This document shows, one piece after another, positions 1 to 7,134 of a DNA stretch of 64,000 nt (the stretch's first letter is position 1; every line of letters begins with the position of its first letter). The stretch covers positions 124,001-188,000 of the forward strand of contig NZ_JBFAPA010000023.1 in the NCBI RefSeq assembly GCF_040675465.1, in the 5' to 3' direction. The notes under the pieces are model-generated. The model searched no databases, was not told where the DNA came from, and saw nothing but the letters and a program-made list of their open reading frames with translations. This DNA comes from Kibdelosporangium sp040675465 (GTDB lineage Bacteria > Actinomycetota > Actinomycetes > Mycobacteriales > Pseudonocardiaceae). Position numbers and translations under genes: made by a program.

Positions 1-2254
1 GTTGCGCGGGGGAGTGGGTGACCACGACCACCGTGCGGCCGCCATCCGCGAGGCCCCTGAGGGTCTGCATGACCGACTTGTCCATCCCCGGGTCCAGGCC
101 CGAGGTCGGTTCGTCGAGGAACAGCAGGGAGGGGCGGGTGAGCAGCTCGAGGGCGACACTCGTGCGCTTGCGTTGCCCGCCGGACAACGTGCTGATCCGC
201 TGGTCTTCGTGCCCGGTCAGGCCCAGTTCGGCGATGACCTCTTCAACGCGCCGGTTGCGGTCGGCCGCGGGAGTGTCGGCGGGGAAACGCAGTTCGGCCG
301 CGTATCGCAAGGCCCGGCGGACGGTCAGCTGTGGGTGGAGGATGTCGTCCTGCGGCACCAACCCGATGCGCTGCCGCAACTCGTCCATGGCGTCGTACAG
401 GTCGCGGCCCTCATAAGTCACTTGACCGCTGTCCGCCGGTCGCTGGCCGGTGAGCGCACCGAGCAAAGTGGACTTCCCAGCCCCGCTCGGCCCCACCACC
501 GCGAGTACACACCGTTGCGGCAACGCGAAACTGACGCCATCGAGCAAGCGCTTGCCCGATCTCGTGACCACCAGATCGCTGGCCGCGAAGCTGATGTCCC
601 CGTCGTCGGTGTACTCGACCAACGTGCCGTTCTGCAGGCGCAGCAACGCATGCCCGATCCCAACCACATCCTCGGCCGTGATCGGCTCCCGCGTGACCCG
701 ACGCCCATTGACATGCGTCCCCGTCCAACTCCCCAGATCAACGATCTCCCACCCACCCCCACCCTGCCGCAACTCCGCATGCCGCGGCGAAACCAACTCA
801 TCAGCGAGCACCACATCGCAGTCCGGTGCGCGGCCGATGGTGATTCTGACCGCGGCCGCGACCTGGTGCATCGCCGTGGGCTTGCGGTTCCACCAGCCCG
901 GGGAGGGCTGACCGGACGGCTGCTGAGCAGGCCATGGTGGGGGAGTCGCCGGCGGCGAAGGCTGCGCCGGTTGGGCGGATGGTGGGGTGGGAAGCGATGG
1001 CTGGGCGGATGGTTGGGGAGTTGCCGAAGGCTGGGAGGGAGATATTGCGGGCCAGGGCCGCGCCGAAGGCGCGGGCGGGGGAGCGGATGCGTGGGGAGTT
1101 GCTGCGGGCTGGGAAGGAGTTGTCGCAGGCCAGAGAGAGGGAGCCGGGGAAGAGGGTTGGGGAGGTGCCGGGGTGGCGGCGGCGCGGGCGCTGTGCCAGT
1201 CGAAGGCGGGCTTCGCGGCGGAGCCGGCGGCTGGCTTCCCCGCGGGCACCTCGGCGGAGTTTTGGGCGGCTTGTGCCGATGGTTGTTCGGCGCGTTGGCC
1301 TTGGGGTCGCGCGGCGGGGTGGGCGGCGAGTTGCGGCTGGGGTTGGGCCTGTTGGGGTTGTGGGTGGGGTGCGCCGTTGGTGGGGTTCACGCGGGTCCAC
1401 CACGCTCCCGCGGCGGGGGCTGGGGTCAGGGCGGTGCGGGCGGCGTGGGCGAGGTCGGCGACGGACTCATATCGGTCTGCGGGTTTCTTGGCCATTGCCT
1501 TGGCCACTACGGTGTCGAAGGTCGCTGGGACCCCCGGCTTGACCACCGATGGTTTGGGTGGGGGTTCGTTGAGGTGTTTCGCCAGGATTGCGTAGGTTTC
1601 CGTGGCGGTGAAGGGTTTTTGGCCGGTGAGGCACTCGAACAGGAGGCAGCCCAACGAGTAGATGTCCGCGCGGGGGTCGACTGTGCTGGTTTCGAAGCGT
1701 TCGGGGGCCATGTAGTCGACCGAGCCGATGGCAGCACCCGCGACGGTGATGCCGCCGGCGATGCCGATGGGCCGCGCGATGCCGAAGTCGGCGAGGTACA
1801 CGAAGTCGGTGTCGCCGAGGCTCTGGCTGGTGGCGACGAGCACGTTGGACGGTTTGACGTCGCGGTGTACCAGGCCGTCGTCGTGCGCCGCCTCGAGGGC
1901 GGCGGCGATCTGGCCGATCACGTTCACCGCCTGCCGGGGGTCGAGGGGGCCCCGCCGGGTCAGCACCGCCGCGAGGTCATCGCCCTCGACCAGCCGCATG
2001 TCGATGAACAGGCGCCCGTCGATCTCGCCGTACCGGTGGATCGGGATCACGTGCGGCTCCCGCAACCGGGCGGCCAGCTCGGACTCCCGGCGGAACCGGG
2101 CCGCGTACTCCCGGTCCGCGGCGAGGTGAGGCAGCAGGCACTTCAGCGCCACGACCCGGTTCTGCCCGGTGTCGAACGCCCGGTACACCTCGCCCATCCC
2201 GCCCCGGCTGATCAGGCCCTCGATCCGGTACGGGCCGAACATCGCGGGGTTCAT
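1..2254 (-). CDS. Ser/Thr protein kinase - FHA - ABC ATPase fusion (partial, C-terminus beyond left edge)
   Basis: One uninterrupted reading frame, first codon at 2254, runs off the window edge. Residues about 1-265 are a Hanks-type kinase: glycine loop near the N-terminus, VALK lysine, HRDVKPSNVL catalytic loop near residue 130, DFGIA, and APE region. Residues about 275-455 are a Pro/Ala/Ser-rich linker. An FHA domain follows (about 465-550; GR..DCD, SPRHAEL and NGRR motifs). Then comes an ABC nucleotide-binding domain: Walker A GPSGAGKS near 590, LSGGQ near 690, and LFLDEPTSGLD. I checked that kinase, FHA and Walker A share the same frame. The start overlaps the upstream kinase-like gene by 4 nt (ATGA). 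By analogy with mycobacterial Rv1747 (FHA-ABC exporter phosphorylated by its neighbour PknF), this is probably a self-regulating membrane exporter. Its transmembrane domain would lie outside the window, so that part is inference. Confidence 0.9.
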   Translation of the reverse strand, partial: MNPAMFGPYRIEGLISRGGMGEVYRAFDTGQNRVVALKCLLPHLAADREYAARFRRESELAARLREPHVIPIHRYGEIDGRLFIDMRLVEGDDLAAVLTRRGPLDPRQAVNVIGQIAAALEAAHDDGLVHRDVKPSNVLVATSQSLGDTDFVYLADFGIARPIGIAGGITVAGAAIGSVDYMAPERFETSTVDPRADIYSLGCLLFECLTGQKPFTATETYAILAKHLNEPPPKPSVVKPGVPATFDTVVAKAMAKKPADRYESVADLAHAARTALTPAPAAGAWWTRVNPTNGAPHPQPQQAQPQPQLAAHPAARPQGQRAEQPSAQAAQNSAEVPAGKPAAGSAAKPAFDWHSARAAATPAPPQPSSPAPSLWPATTPSQPAATPHASAPPPAPSARPWPAISPSQPSATPQPSAQPSLPTPPSAQPAQPSPPATPPPWPAQQPSGQPSPGWWNRKPTAMHQVAAAVRITIGRAPDCDVVLADELVSPRHAELRQGGGGWEIVDLGSWTGTHVNGRRVTREPITAEDVVGIGHALLRLQNGTLVEYTDDGDISFAASDLVVTRSGKRLLDGVSFALPQRCVLAVVGPSGAGKSTLLGALTGQRPADSGQVTYEGRDLYDAMDELRQRIGLVPQDDILHPQLTVRRALRYAAELRFPADTPAADRNRRVEEVIAELGLTGHEDQRISTLSGGQRKRTSVALELLTRPSLLFLDEPTSGLDPGMDKSVMQTLRGLADGGRTVVVVTHSPAQ

Positions 2255-3471
2255 CGTGGTCTCCCAACCGGTTTGGCGGGTCGCTTGCGGGTGGCGGCCA
2301 GGACGGTGAACGTGGCGGTGGCCAGGACCAGACCGGTGACCGCCCCGGCGGCCCCGCCGGGCTCGCTCCCGACCGCACCGGCGATGATGCCGAACGCCAC
2401 CACCCAGACCAGCAAGCTGATCACCACGATCCACCGCCACTTCCGGACCCGTGGCGGTGCGACCGGCGGAGGTGGCGTCCACCAGGAAGCAGGCGTGACC
2501 GGCTGAGGTACCGGGGGCGGCGCGACGGGGGCGACCTTGGGCAGCGCGACGGTAGAAGTCCGCGCCCACCAAGGAATCGGGGCGGACAGCAGACCTTCGA
2601 GACTGGTGTCCGCGGTCCACGATGGCGCGCAGCACGCCTTGAGCCGCCCGGACATCGAAGCCACATCGGGGTCGCTCAGCTGCGAGATCTCCCACCACGC
2701 CTGAGTCTGGTGCGGTGGCGCGAAATCCTGGCTGCCGAACAACAGGTTCTCGCCGTTGTGCAGGTGCTCCCACGTCTTCGTGCTGCGCGACAACGCGAGC
2801 AGCGACAGGTAGATCACCAGCCCCGGGAACGTGTCCATCCACGGTCCCCACGGACGGTCCGGCCGCTGGTAGTTGCGGTGGCCGGTCTCGGGCGGCGGGG
2901 CCGACCCGGCGAACGGCTCGATCCACGCGCTGTCGAAGTCGACCAGCCGCAACGTGCCATCAGCCTCGACCATCACGTTGCCGTGCTGCAGATCGCCGTG
3001 CGCGAACCGGGCGGACTGCATGCGGCGCACCAGGTTGCGCCAGGACACGGCCAGAGCCGAGATCGCCGCGGTGTCCCCGGCCTCGACCAGGTCCTCGACG
3101 TGGTTGTTGAGGGTGTGGCCGTCGACCCACTGCATCCGCACCATCGGCCAGGTCCGGCCGTTCACCGTGATCGCGTTGTCGACCCATTGGCTGGTGGCGA
3201 CATCCTTGGTGAGATCGCGTTCGACGAAGTACCGGTTGAGCGCGGTGTAACGCTGCCGGGTGGCGGCGTCGGGCCGGGTGAGGAACCGCAGCGCCTGGCT
3301 CTGCCCGTCGACGGTCGCCTTGAACACGATCGCCGAGGTGCCCGACGCGGGCATCGGGATACCCAGCAACGGGTGCACCTCGAACGTGGCCTGCCGCAAA
3401 CTGGGATGCTGGAACGCGGCGGCCGGGTTCTGCACCGCGCGGATGTAGTCCTCGGCTGTGGGCATGTCCAT
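2251..3471 (-). CDS. Atypical membrane-anchored protein kinase-like protein (406 aa)
   Basis: The catalytic-loop motif FAHGDLQHGNVMV and a metal-binding LVDFDSAW segment near residues 155-180 give a kinase/APH fold. The HRD arginine is absent and the motif is HGDLQHGN, as in ABC1/RIO-like or TerY-P-associated kinases. A Pro-rich stretch follows. Two hydrophobic helices near residues 355-398 anchor the C-terminus. The start is ATG at 3471, because it overlaps the upstream PP2C stop as TGATG, which indicates translational coupling; longer upstream reading in this frame is antisense-like. With the vWA and PP2C genes it forms a vWA/phosphatase/kinase trio. Substrates are unknown; the neighbouring FHA domain is a natural phospho-reader. 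Confidence 0.85.
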   Translation of the reverse strand: MDMPTAEDYIRAVQNPAAAFQHPSLRQATFEVHPLLGIPMPASGTSAIVFKATVDGQSQALRFLTRPDAATRQRYTALNRYFVERDLTKDVATSQWVDNAITVNGRTWPMVRMQWVDGHTLNNHVEDLVEAGDTAAISALAVSWRNLVRRMQSARFAHGDLQHGNVMVEADGTLRLVDFDSAWIEPFAGSAPPPETGHRNYQRPDRPWGPWMDTFPGLVIYLSLLALSRSTKTWEHLHNGENLLFGSQDFAPPHQTQAWWEISQLSDPDVASMSGRLKACCAPSWTADTSLEGLLSAPIPWWARTSTVALPKVAPVAPPPVPQPVTPASWWTPPPPVAPPRVRKWRWIVVISLLVWVVAFGIIAGAVGSEPGGAAGAVTGLVLATATFTVLAATRKRPAKPVGRPR

Positions 3472-4235
3472 CAGAGACACACCACCAACCGGCTCGGCGG
3501 GGTGTCGGAAAGCCGCACCCGCAACAAAGTCACGTCGTCGTTGCGCAGCAGCCCACCCGAACGCTGATCCGCCACCAGATCGCTGAACGTCACATCGTGG
3601 TCCAGCGATGCGAGCGTCTGCCACAGAGCGTCCTGATCGGTGGCCACCTGCTGCAGCATCCAGTGCGCAAACGCATCCGTGGCAACGAAGAGCAGGTCCC
3701 CGGCGAGTAACTGCCCACTGCCGAAAGCAAGCCGGGCCAGCATCTGCCGCAACGCACCCGGCCGGGTGTCCACCCCGTCCGGAACCAGACCGAAATCGTC
3801 CACGGACAACGCCGGAAAGTGGCTCAGCAACCGGCCCGCGCGGACATGGAACAACACGGTGTCGCCGAGCGCGGCCGCCTCCCATCGCGGCGCTGGACCG
3901 TCCAAACCGGACAACAAACCGCCGACGAAGGTCGCGAAGGACCCGTCGGTACGGAACTTGTACTCCTCGATCACGCTGGCGAACCGGGTCGGCGCTTCAG
4001 CGACCCACTGCCGCTGCATCGCCTCGAACCAGCCGGTGAAAGCCTCCGGTGTGATCGAAGGTCCACCGTGGACGAACGAGCTGACCAGCTGCTCCACCCA
4101 GCGCAAGGAGTCGTACGCCTCGGTGGCGCCGTCCACGACCACGAACCGGGTCTCGCTGTGCCCGGCGCCGTCCTCCCACTCCCGCGCCGAGTTGCCCTTT
4201 TTCTGCCGCTGGAAGGACACGGAGTGCGCGTACAT
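3471..4235 (-). CDS. PP2C-family protein phosphatase-like protein (254 aa)
   Basis: The N-terminus contains VVVDGATEAY, matching the PP2C DGxxE/G metal motif in degenerate form. GDTVLFHVRAG, LLFVATDAFAHW (the conserved ATDG-like motif with A instead of G) and LLRNDDVTLLRV (the conserved C-terminal DDxT motif) also fit a PP2C/SpoIIE fold. Length matches single-domain PP2C proteins. ATG at 4235 overlaps the vWA stop as TGATG. Role inferred: counteracts the adjacent kinases. The changed metal-motif residues leave open whether it is an active phosphatase or a pseudophosphatase. Confidence 0.82.
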   Translation of the reverse strand: MYAHSVSFQRQKKGNSAREWEDGAGHSETRFVVVDGATEAYDSLRWVEQLVSSFVHGGPSITPEAFTGWFEAMQRQWVAEAPTRFASVIEEYKFRTDGSFATFVGGLLSGLDGPAPRWEAAALGDTVLFHVRAGRLLSHFPALSVDDFGLVPDGVDTRPGALRQMLARLAFGSGQLLAGDLLFVATDAFAHWMLQQVATDQDALWQTLASLDHDVTFSDLVADQRSGGLLRNDDVTLLRVRLSDTPPSRLVVCL

Positions 4236-5089
4236 CACCGGTCCCTGATCTCCCCGACCCTGGTGCCGATCTCCAGGAACTTCACCAAGGTCGCCAGTCC
4301 GGCGTTGAACACGAAGCCCCGCGCGCCGTCCGGGACGTTCACCAGGCTCGCCCGCGCGTTGGCCACCATGGTCTTGGGCAACGGGCTGGAGATGTCGAAC
4401 AGCTGCGGACCCGGCTGTGGCAGGCCGTTCGGCGTCACCGGGAACAACACCTCCGGCGACCCGTCGGCGGCGAGGAAGATGTTGAGCAGCAGGGCATTGC
4501 CGTCCGAGGTCGCGATCGAGGTGAGCCGGCTCGCCCATTCGGCCAGCCCGGCGCCGTCGAAGGGGTCGTCGGTGACCAGCCCGTCGGTGATGTTGATGAC
4601 GATCGGCGGGAACGAGTGCGGGTGCGCGGCGGCCCAGTCGTACACGTGCCCGCCCGCGACCGCGATCGCCTGGCACATCGGGGTCCGGTAGCCGAAGACC
4701 GGCTCGACCCAGACCGGGATCCGCGCGCCGGGCATCGCGTCGATCGACTCCTCCTCGGCCACCTTGAGCGGACTGGTGAACAGCTGCGGGATGGGCACGA
4801 TCGGTTGCCCGGCAAGGGCTCCGCCGAGCGCGGACTCGACGCCCTCACCGCCCGCGACCGGGCAGGCGCCGTAGCCGAACACGCCGACGTCGAAGTAGTG
4901 CCGGGCCGACCCGCCGACCTCCTTGGTCGACTTGATGCATAGGTCCAGCAGGATCTTGTTGAGCGCACGGGCCGCGCCCTGGGCCAGCGTGCCGCGACTG
5001 TTGCCCCAGTCGCGTTTCATCGAGTCGGACCGGTCCAGCAGGAACACGATCAGGCCGGGGTTGGTGCGGGAGAAAGTCTGTTCGTACAT
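4235..5089 (-). CDS. vWA domain protein, TerY-like (284 aa)
   Basis: A single von Willebrand A domain fills the protein. The MIDAS motif DRSDSM lies near residues 19-24 after an IVFLL strand, and a second metal-site strand reads VINITDGLVTDDP. There is no signal peptide or membrane helix, so it is probably cytoplasmic. It sits directly upstream of the PP2C-like gene (1-nt overlap) and 18 nt after the zinc-ribbon membrane gene. vWA plus PP2C plus kinase is the composition of TerY-P triads described in tellurite-resistance/stress systems. Here no TerD or TerC partner is visible, so the assignment to that system is by architecture only. Confidence 0.88.
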   Translation of the reverse strand: MYEQTFSRTNPGLIVFLLDRSDSMKRDWGNSRGTLAQGAARALNKILLDLCIKSTKEVGGSARHYFDVGVFGYGACPVAGGEGVESALGGALAGQPIVPIPQLFTSPLKVAEEESIDAMPGARIPVWVEPVFGYRTPMCQAIAVAGGHVYDWAAAHPHSFPPIVINITDGLVTDDPFDGAGLAEWASRLTSIATSDGNALLLNIFLAADGSPEVLFPVTPNGLPQPGPQLFDISSPLPKTMVANARASLVNVPDGARGFVFNAGLATLVKFLEIGTRVGEIRDR

Positions 5090-5107
5090 CTCGGGGTTCC
5101 GTTCGGC

Positions 5108-5641
5108 TCAAGGGTTCCGGCGACGGCTGACGACGACGGTGGCGGGCCACGCCCGGCCGGGCTGCCACTGCCAGGCGTGGTCGTCGGTGCGGCACCGGAA
5201 GGAGAAACCGCCGGCCAGGCGGGTCACGTCGATCTGGAACGACCCGCAGCGCGGGCACTGCACGACCCGGGCGGTGTCGACGTATCCGGCGAGGTCGCGC
5301 GGCTTCGGGGCCGGGCGCGCGTCACCGTTGACGCTCGGCTGGGGCGCGGACTTGGTCTGGGTCCACCACTGGCCGCCGCCGGCCGGGGTGTCCACGTCCA
5401 GCACCATCCGCGTGGTCGGCTGGGGCTCGTCGGCGGGCGGAGGCTGGAAAGCGGGCCGGGGCGGTTCGGGAACCGGTTCGGGCTCGTCCTCACGGGTCAG
5501 CAGCATCGCGACCAGCACCCCGGCGACGACGGCGATCAGCGTCCCGGCCACCTGCCAGGACTCGTCGAGCACACCCAGTTGCCAGGCAAGCGCCGCGCCG
5601 ACGCAGGCCAGCAGGGCGGTCAGCACCGTGCGCGTGATCAT
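5108..5641 (-). CDS. Membrane protein with C-terminal zinc-ribbon-like domain (177 aa)
   Basis: Two N-terminal hydrophobic helices (VLTALLACVGAALAW and AGTLIAVVAGVLVAMLL) are followed by a Pro-rich linker. The C-terminal domain contains CPRCGSF, then a single C and an H (FRCRTDDHAW), resembling a zinc ribbon with an incomplete fourth ligand. The ATG at 5641 overlaps the upstream stop as TGATG, so the longer possible upstream start is rejected. Function unknown; the operon suggests a membrane accessory of the phosphorylation/transport system. Confidence 0.75.
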   Translation of the reverse strand: MITRTVLTALLACVGAALAWQLGVLDESWQVAGTLIAVVAGVLVAMLLTREDEPEPVPEPPRPAFQPPPADEPQPTTRMVLDVDTPAGGGQWWTQTKSAPQPSVNGDARPAPKPRDLAGYVDTARVVQCPRCGSFQIDVTRLAGGFSFRCRTDDHAWQWQPGRAWPATVVVSRRRNP

Positions 5642-6294
5642 CACCGGCCGCCTTGGTCGAGGGTGAACGTGATGTCGTCGTGGGGGTTGGTGACCGCGCT
5701 GGTCAGGCACCGTTCGGTGTCCCGCCGCTCGGTTCGCGGGGTGCGCACGGTCCAGCCCAGGGGCGGCGTCACGCAGACCGTCTTGCCGGTCAGGTCCGTC
5801 CGAGGCTGGTACACGCCGGACGCGTCCGGCGGCCCACTCTCCACCGGGGTCACGCTCACCGTGGTCTGGGCGAGCAGAGCCGCGACCTGATCACCTTGCG
5901 ACCCGGTGAACTCGACCCGCACCCGGCCGTCTTTCGAGACCGTGACAGGGAAATCGGCGTTCGGGCGGTCGGGGAGCGGGGCCGCGGTGCACTCACCGGT
6001 CATCGGCGGCGCGGTCACGTGCCAGCGCGCGGGCAGCCGCAGGCAGACCGTCCGGCCGCGGGCCTTGTCCGGCAGCTCATACGTACCCTGAGCCGATAGT
6101 TCACCGACCGCCACCGCGCCTGCCTGGTCCCGGATCTCGATCAGCGAGCCGGTCAGCTCGGGGTCGGTCTGCTCGATCCGCAGCGTCGCGGCGCTCGACG
6201 GCGCCCCGGTCGCCAGACCCAGGCCGACGGCCACCACGAAGGCCGTGACCAGGGCGTAGACCGGGGCAAGCACTGGCCGGCGCCAGGTCGTCAC
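5641..6294 (-). CDS. Exported or membrane-anchored protein of unknown function (217 aa)
   Basis: GTG start at 6294 overlaps the lipoprotein stop (GTGA). An N-terminal hydrophobic segment (PVYALVTAFVVAVGLGLATG) is a signal peptide or anchor. The rest is predicted extracytoplasmic, beta-rich, with spaced cysteines (TVCLRLP, GECTAAP, TVCVTPP, ERCLTSA) that could form two disulfides. The repeated TVC-x-L/P-P pattern suggests two related halves. No known domain recognised. It lies between the lipoprotein and membrane zinc-ribbon genes of the same operon. Confidence 0.72.
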   Translation of the reverse strand: MTTWRRPVLAPVYALVTAFVVAVGLGLATGAPSSAATLRIEQTDPELTGSLIEIRDQAGAVAVGELSAQGTYELPDKARGRTVCLRLPARWHVTAPPMTGECTAAPLPDRPNADFPVTVSKDGRVRVEFTGSQGDQVAALLAQTTVSVTPVESGPPDASGVYQPRTDLTGKTVCVTPPLGWTVRTPRTERRDTERCLTSAVTNPHDDITFTLDQGGR

Positions 6295-6785
6295 CGGCAC
6301 GTGAACTCCAGCACGCTGCCCCCGCTGCCGCTGCGGTTGGGGGTCATGACGAAGACGTAGAAGACCTTGGAAACCCCGTCGTAGGAGCCCTGCACCCGGA
6401 TGGTCGCGCTCTCGCCCGAGTCCAGCTCGCCGGACGACGGCGACAGGGTGACGCCGTTGGCGATGCCCCGGTCGGCCTGGACGTGGGTGCGCTTGGCCTC
6501 GGCGGTCCACTGCGACCGGCCCTGCGCGGTCACGGTGATCTCGGAGTTGATCGAGCCGCACGAGATCCGGTCGCTGCCCTTGATCCTGGCGGTCACGCTG
6601 CCGTCCGGGCGCTGGCTGGTGGTCGCCGGTTTCGGGGTCCCGCCTCCGCCGGTCGTCGGCTGCGGCACGTTGTTGTTGTTCCCCCGCGGGGTGCTGGGCG
6701 GGTCCGCGCGGTCGAACAGCGAACAGCCGCTCGCGGCCGTGCTGACGGCGACCGCGAGGGCGGTGGTGAGCAGGAACTTTCTCAT
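6291..6785 (-). CDS. Secreted lipoprotein (164 aa)
   Basis: ATG at 6785 is preceded by a strong ribosome-binding site (AAGGGGAGAACTGACC). A basic N-terminus, a hydrophobic stretch and the lipobox ASGC near residue 21 mark it as a lipid-anchored extracellular protein. A low-complexity N/P/T/G linker precedes a C-terminal domain with two cysteines (RISCGS and the terminal FTCR). That domain has an immunoglobulin-like feel (SGESATIRVQGSYDG, KVFYVFV). Specific function unknown. It is likely the outer sensor or substrate-contact component of the operon. Confidence 0.78.
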   Translation of the reverse strand: MRKFLLTTALAVAVSTAASGCSLFDRADPPSTPRGNNNNVPQPTTGGGGTPKPATTSQRPDGSVTARIKGSDRISCGSINSEITVTAQGRSQWTAEAKRTHVQADRGIANGVTLSPSSGELDSGESATIRVQGSYDGVSKVFYVFVMTPNRSGSGGSVLEFTCR

Positions 6786-6787
6786 GG

Positions 6788-6973
6788 TCAGTTCTCCCCT
6801 TGACTGCCAAGTGGGCTCGTCCGCGCCTTGTCCAGCAGCTGGATCAGCTCCAGCCAGCCGCTGAACGGCCGGGCCTGACCGTCCGCGCCGCACACCTGCC
6901 CGCGGATCGGCTCGGCATCCGGTACGAGATCGAGGCCGACCCGGATCGGTTGGCGTCCCTGCGCGGCGGTCAT
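6788..6973 (-). CDS. Small conserved actinobacterial protein (61 aa)
   Basis: Starting at ATG 6973 the frame gives a compact protein with the pattern PIRGQV-(8 residues)-RPFSGWLELIQLLD. I recall this F-x-GWLEL type from short actinobacterial proteins of unknown function. It ends 2 nt before the lipoprotein start, so it is probably the first gene of the operon. An earlier in-frame start at 7129 would add a low-complexity leader and reach almost into the divergent regulator, so the shorter form is preferred. No function assignable. Confidence 0.55.
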   Translation of the reverse strand: MTAAQGRQPIRVGLDLVPDAEPIRGQVCGADGQARPFSGWLELIQLLDKARTSPLGSQGEN

Positions 6974-7134
6974 GCCGGCAACCGTGCAGGTCAGCGGCGC
7001 GCTGGGCATCGTGGTAGGTACCGCAATGTTTGGCCGGCCGACCACAGCATTGTCAGGTTCGCGCAGGTCGGCGCCGAAAAGTCCGTCCGCCGCTGACAAG
7101 CTGTTTCCGGCTGCCGTAGGTATGGTCAATCGTC

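Noticed and set aside
2..2506. Long plus-strand open frame opposite the kinase-FHA-ABC gene
   Set aside because: It is antisense to a protein with clear kinase, FHA and ABC motifs and has Gly/Arg-rich low-complexity text typical of GC-rich shadow frames.
2251..3885. Longer start for the atypical kinase
   Set aside because: The extra N-terminus is antisense-like and lies inside the PP2C gene; ATG 3471 gives a TGATG coupled start.
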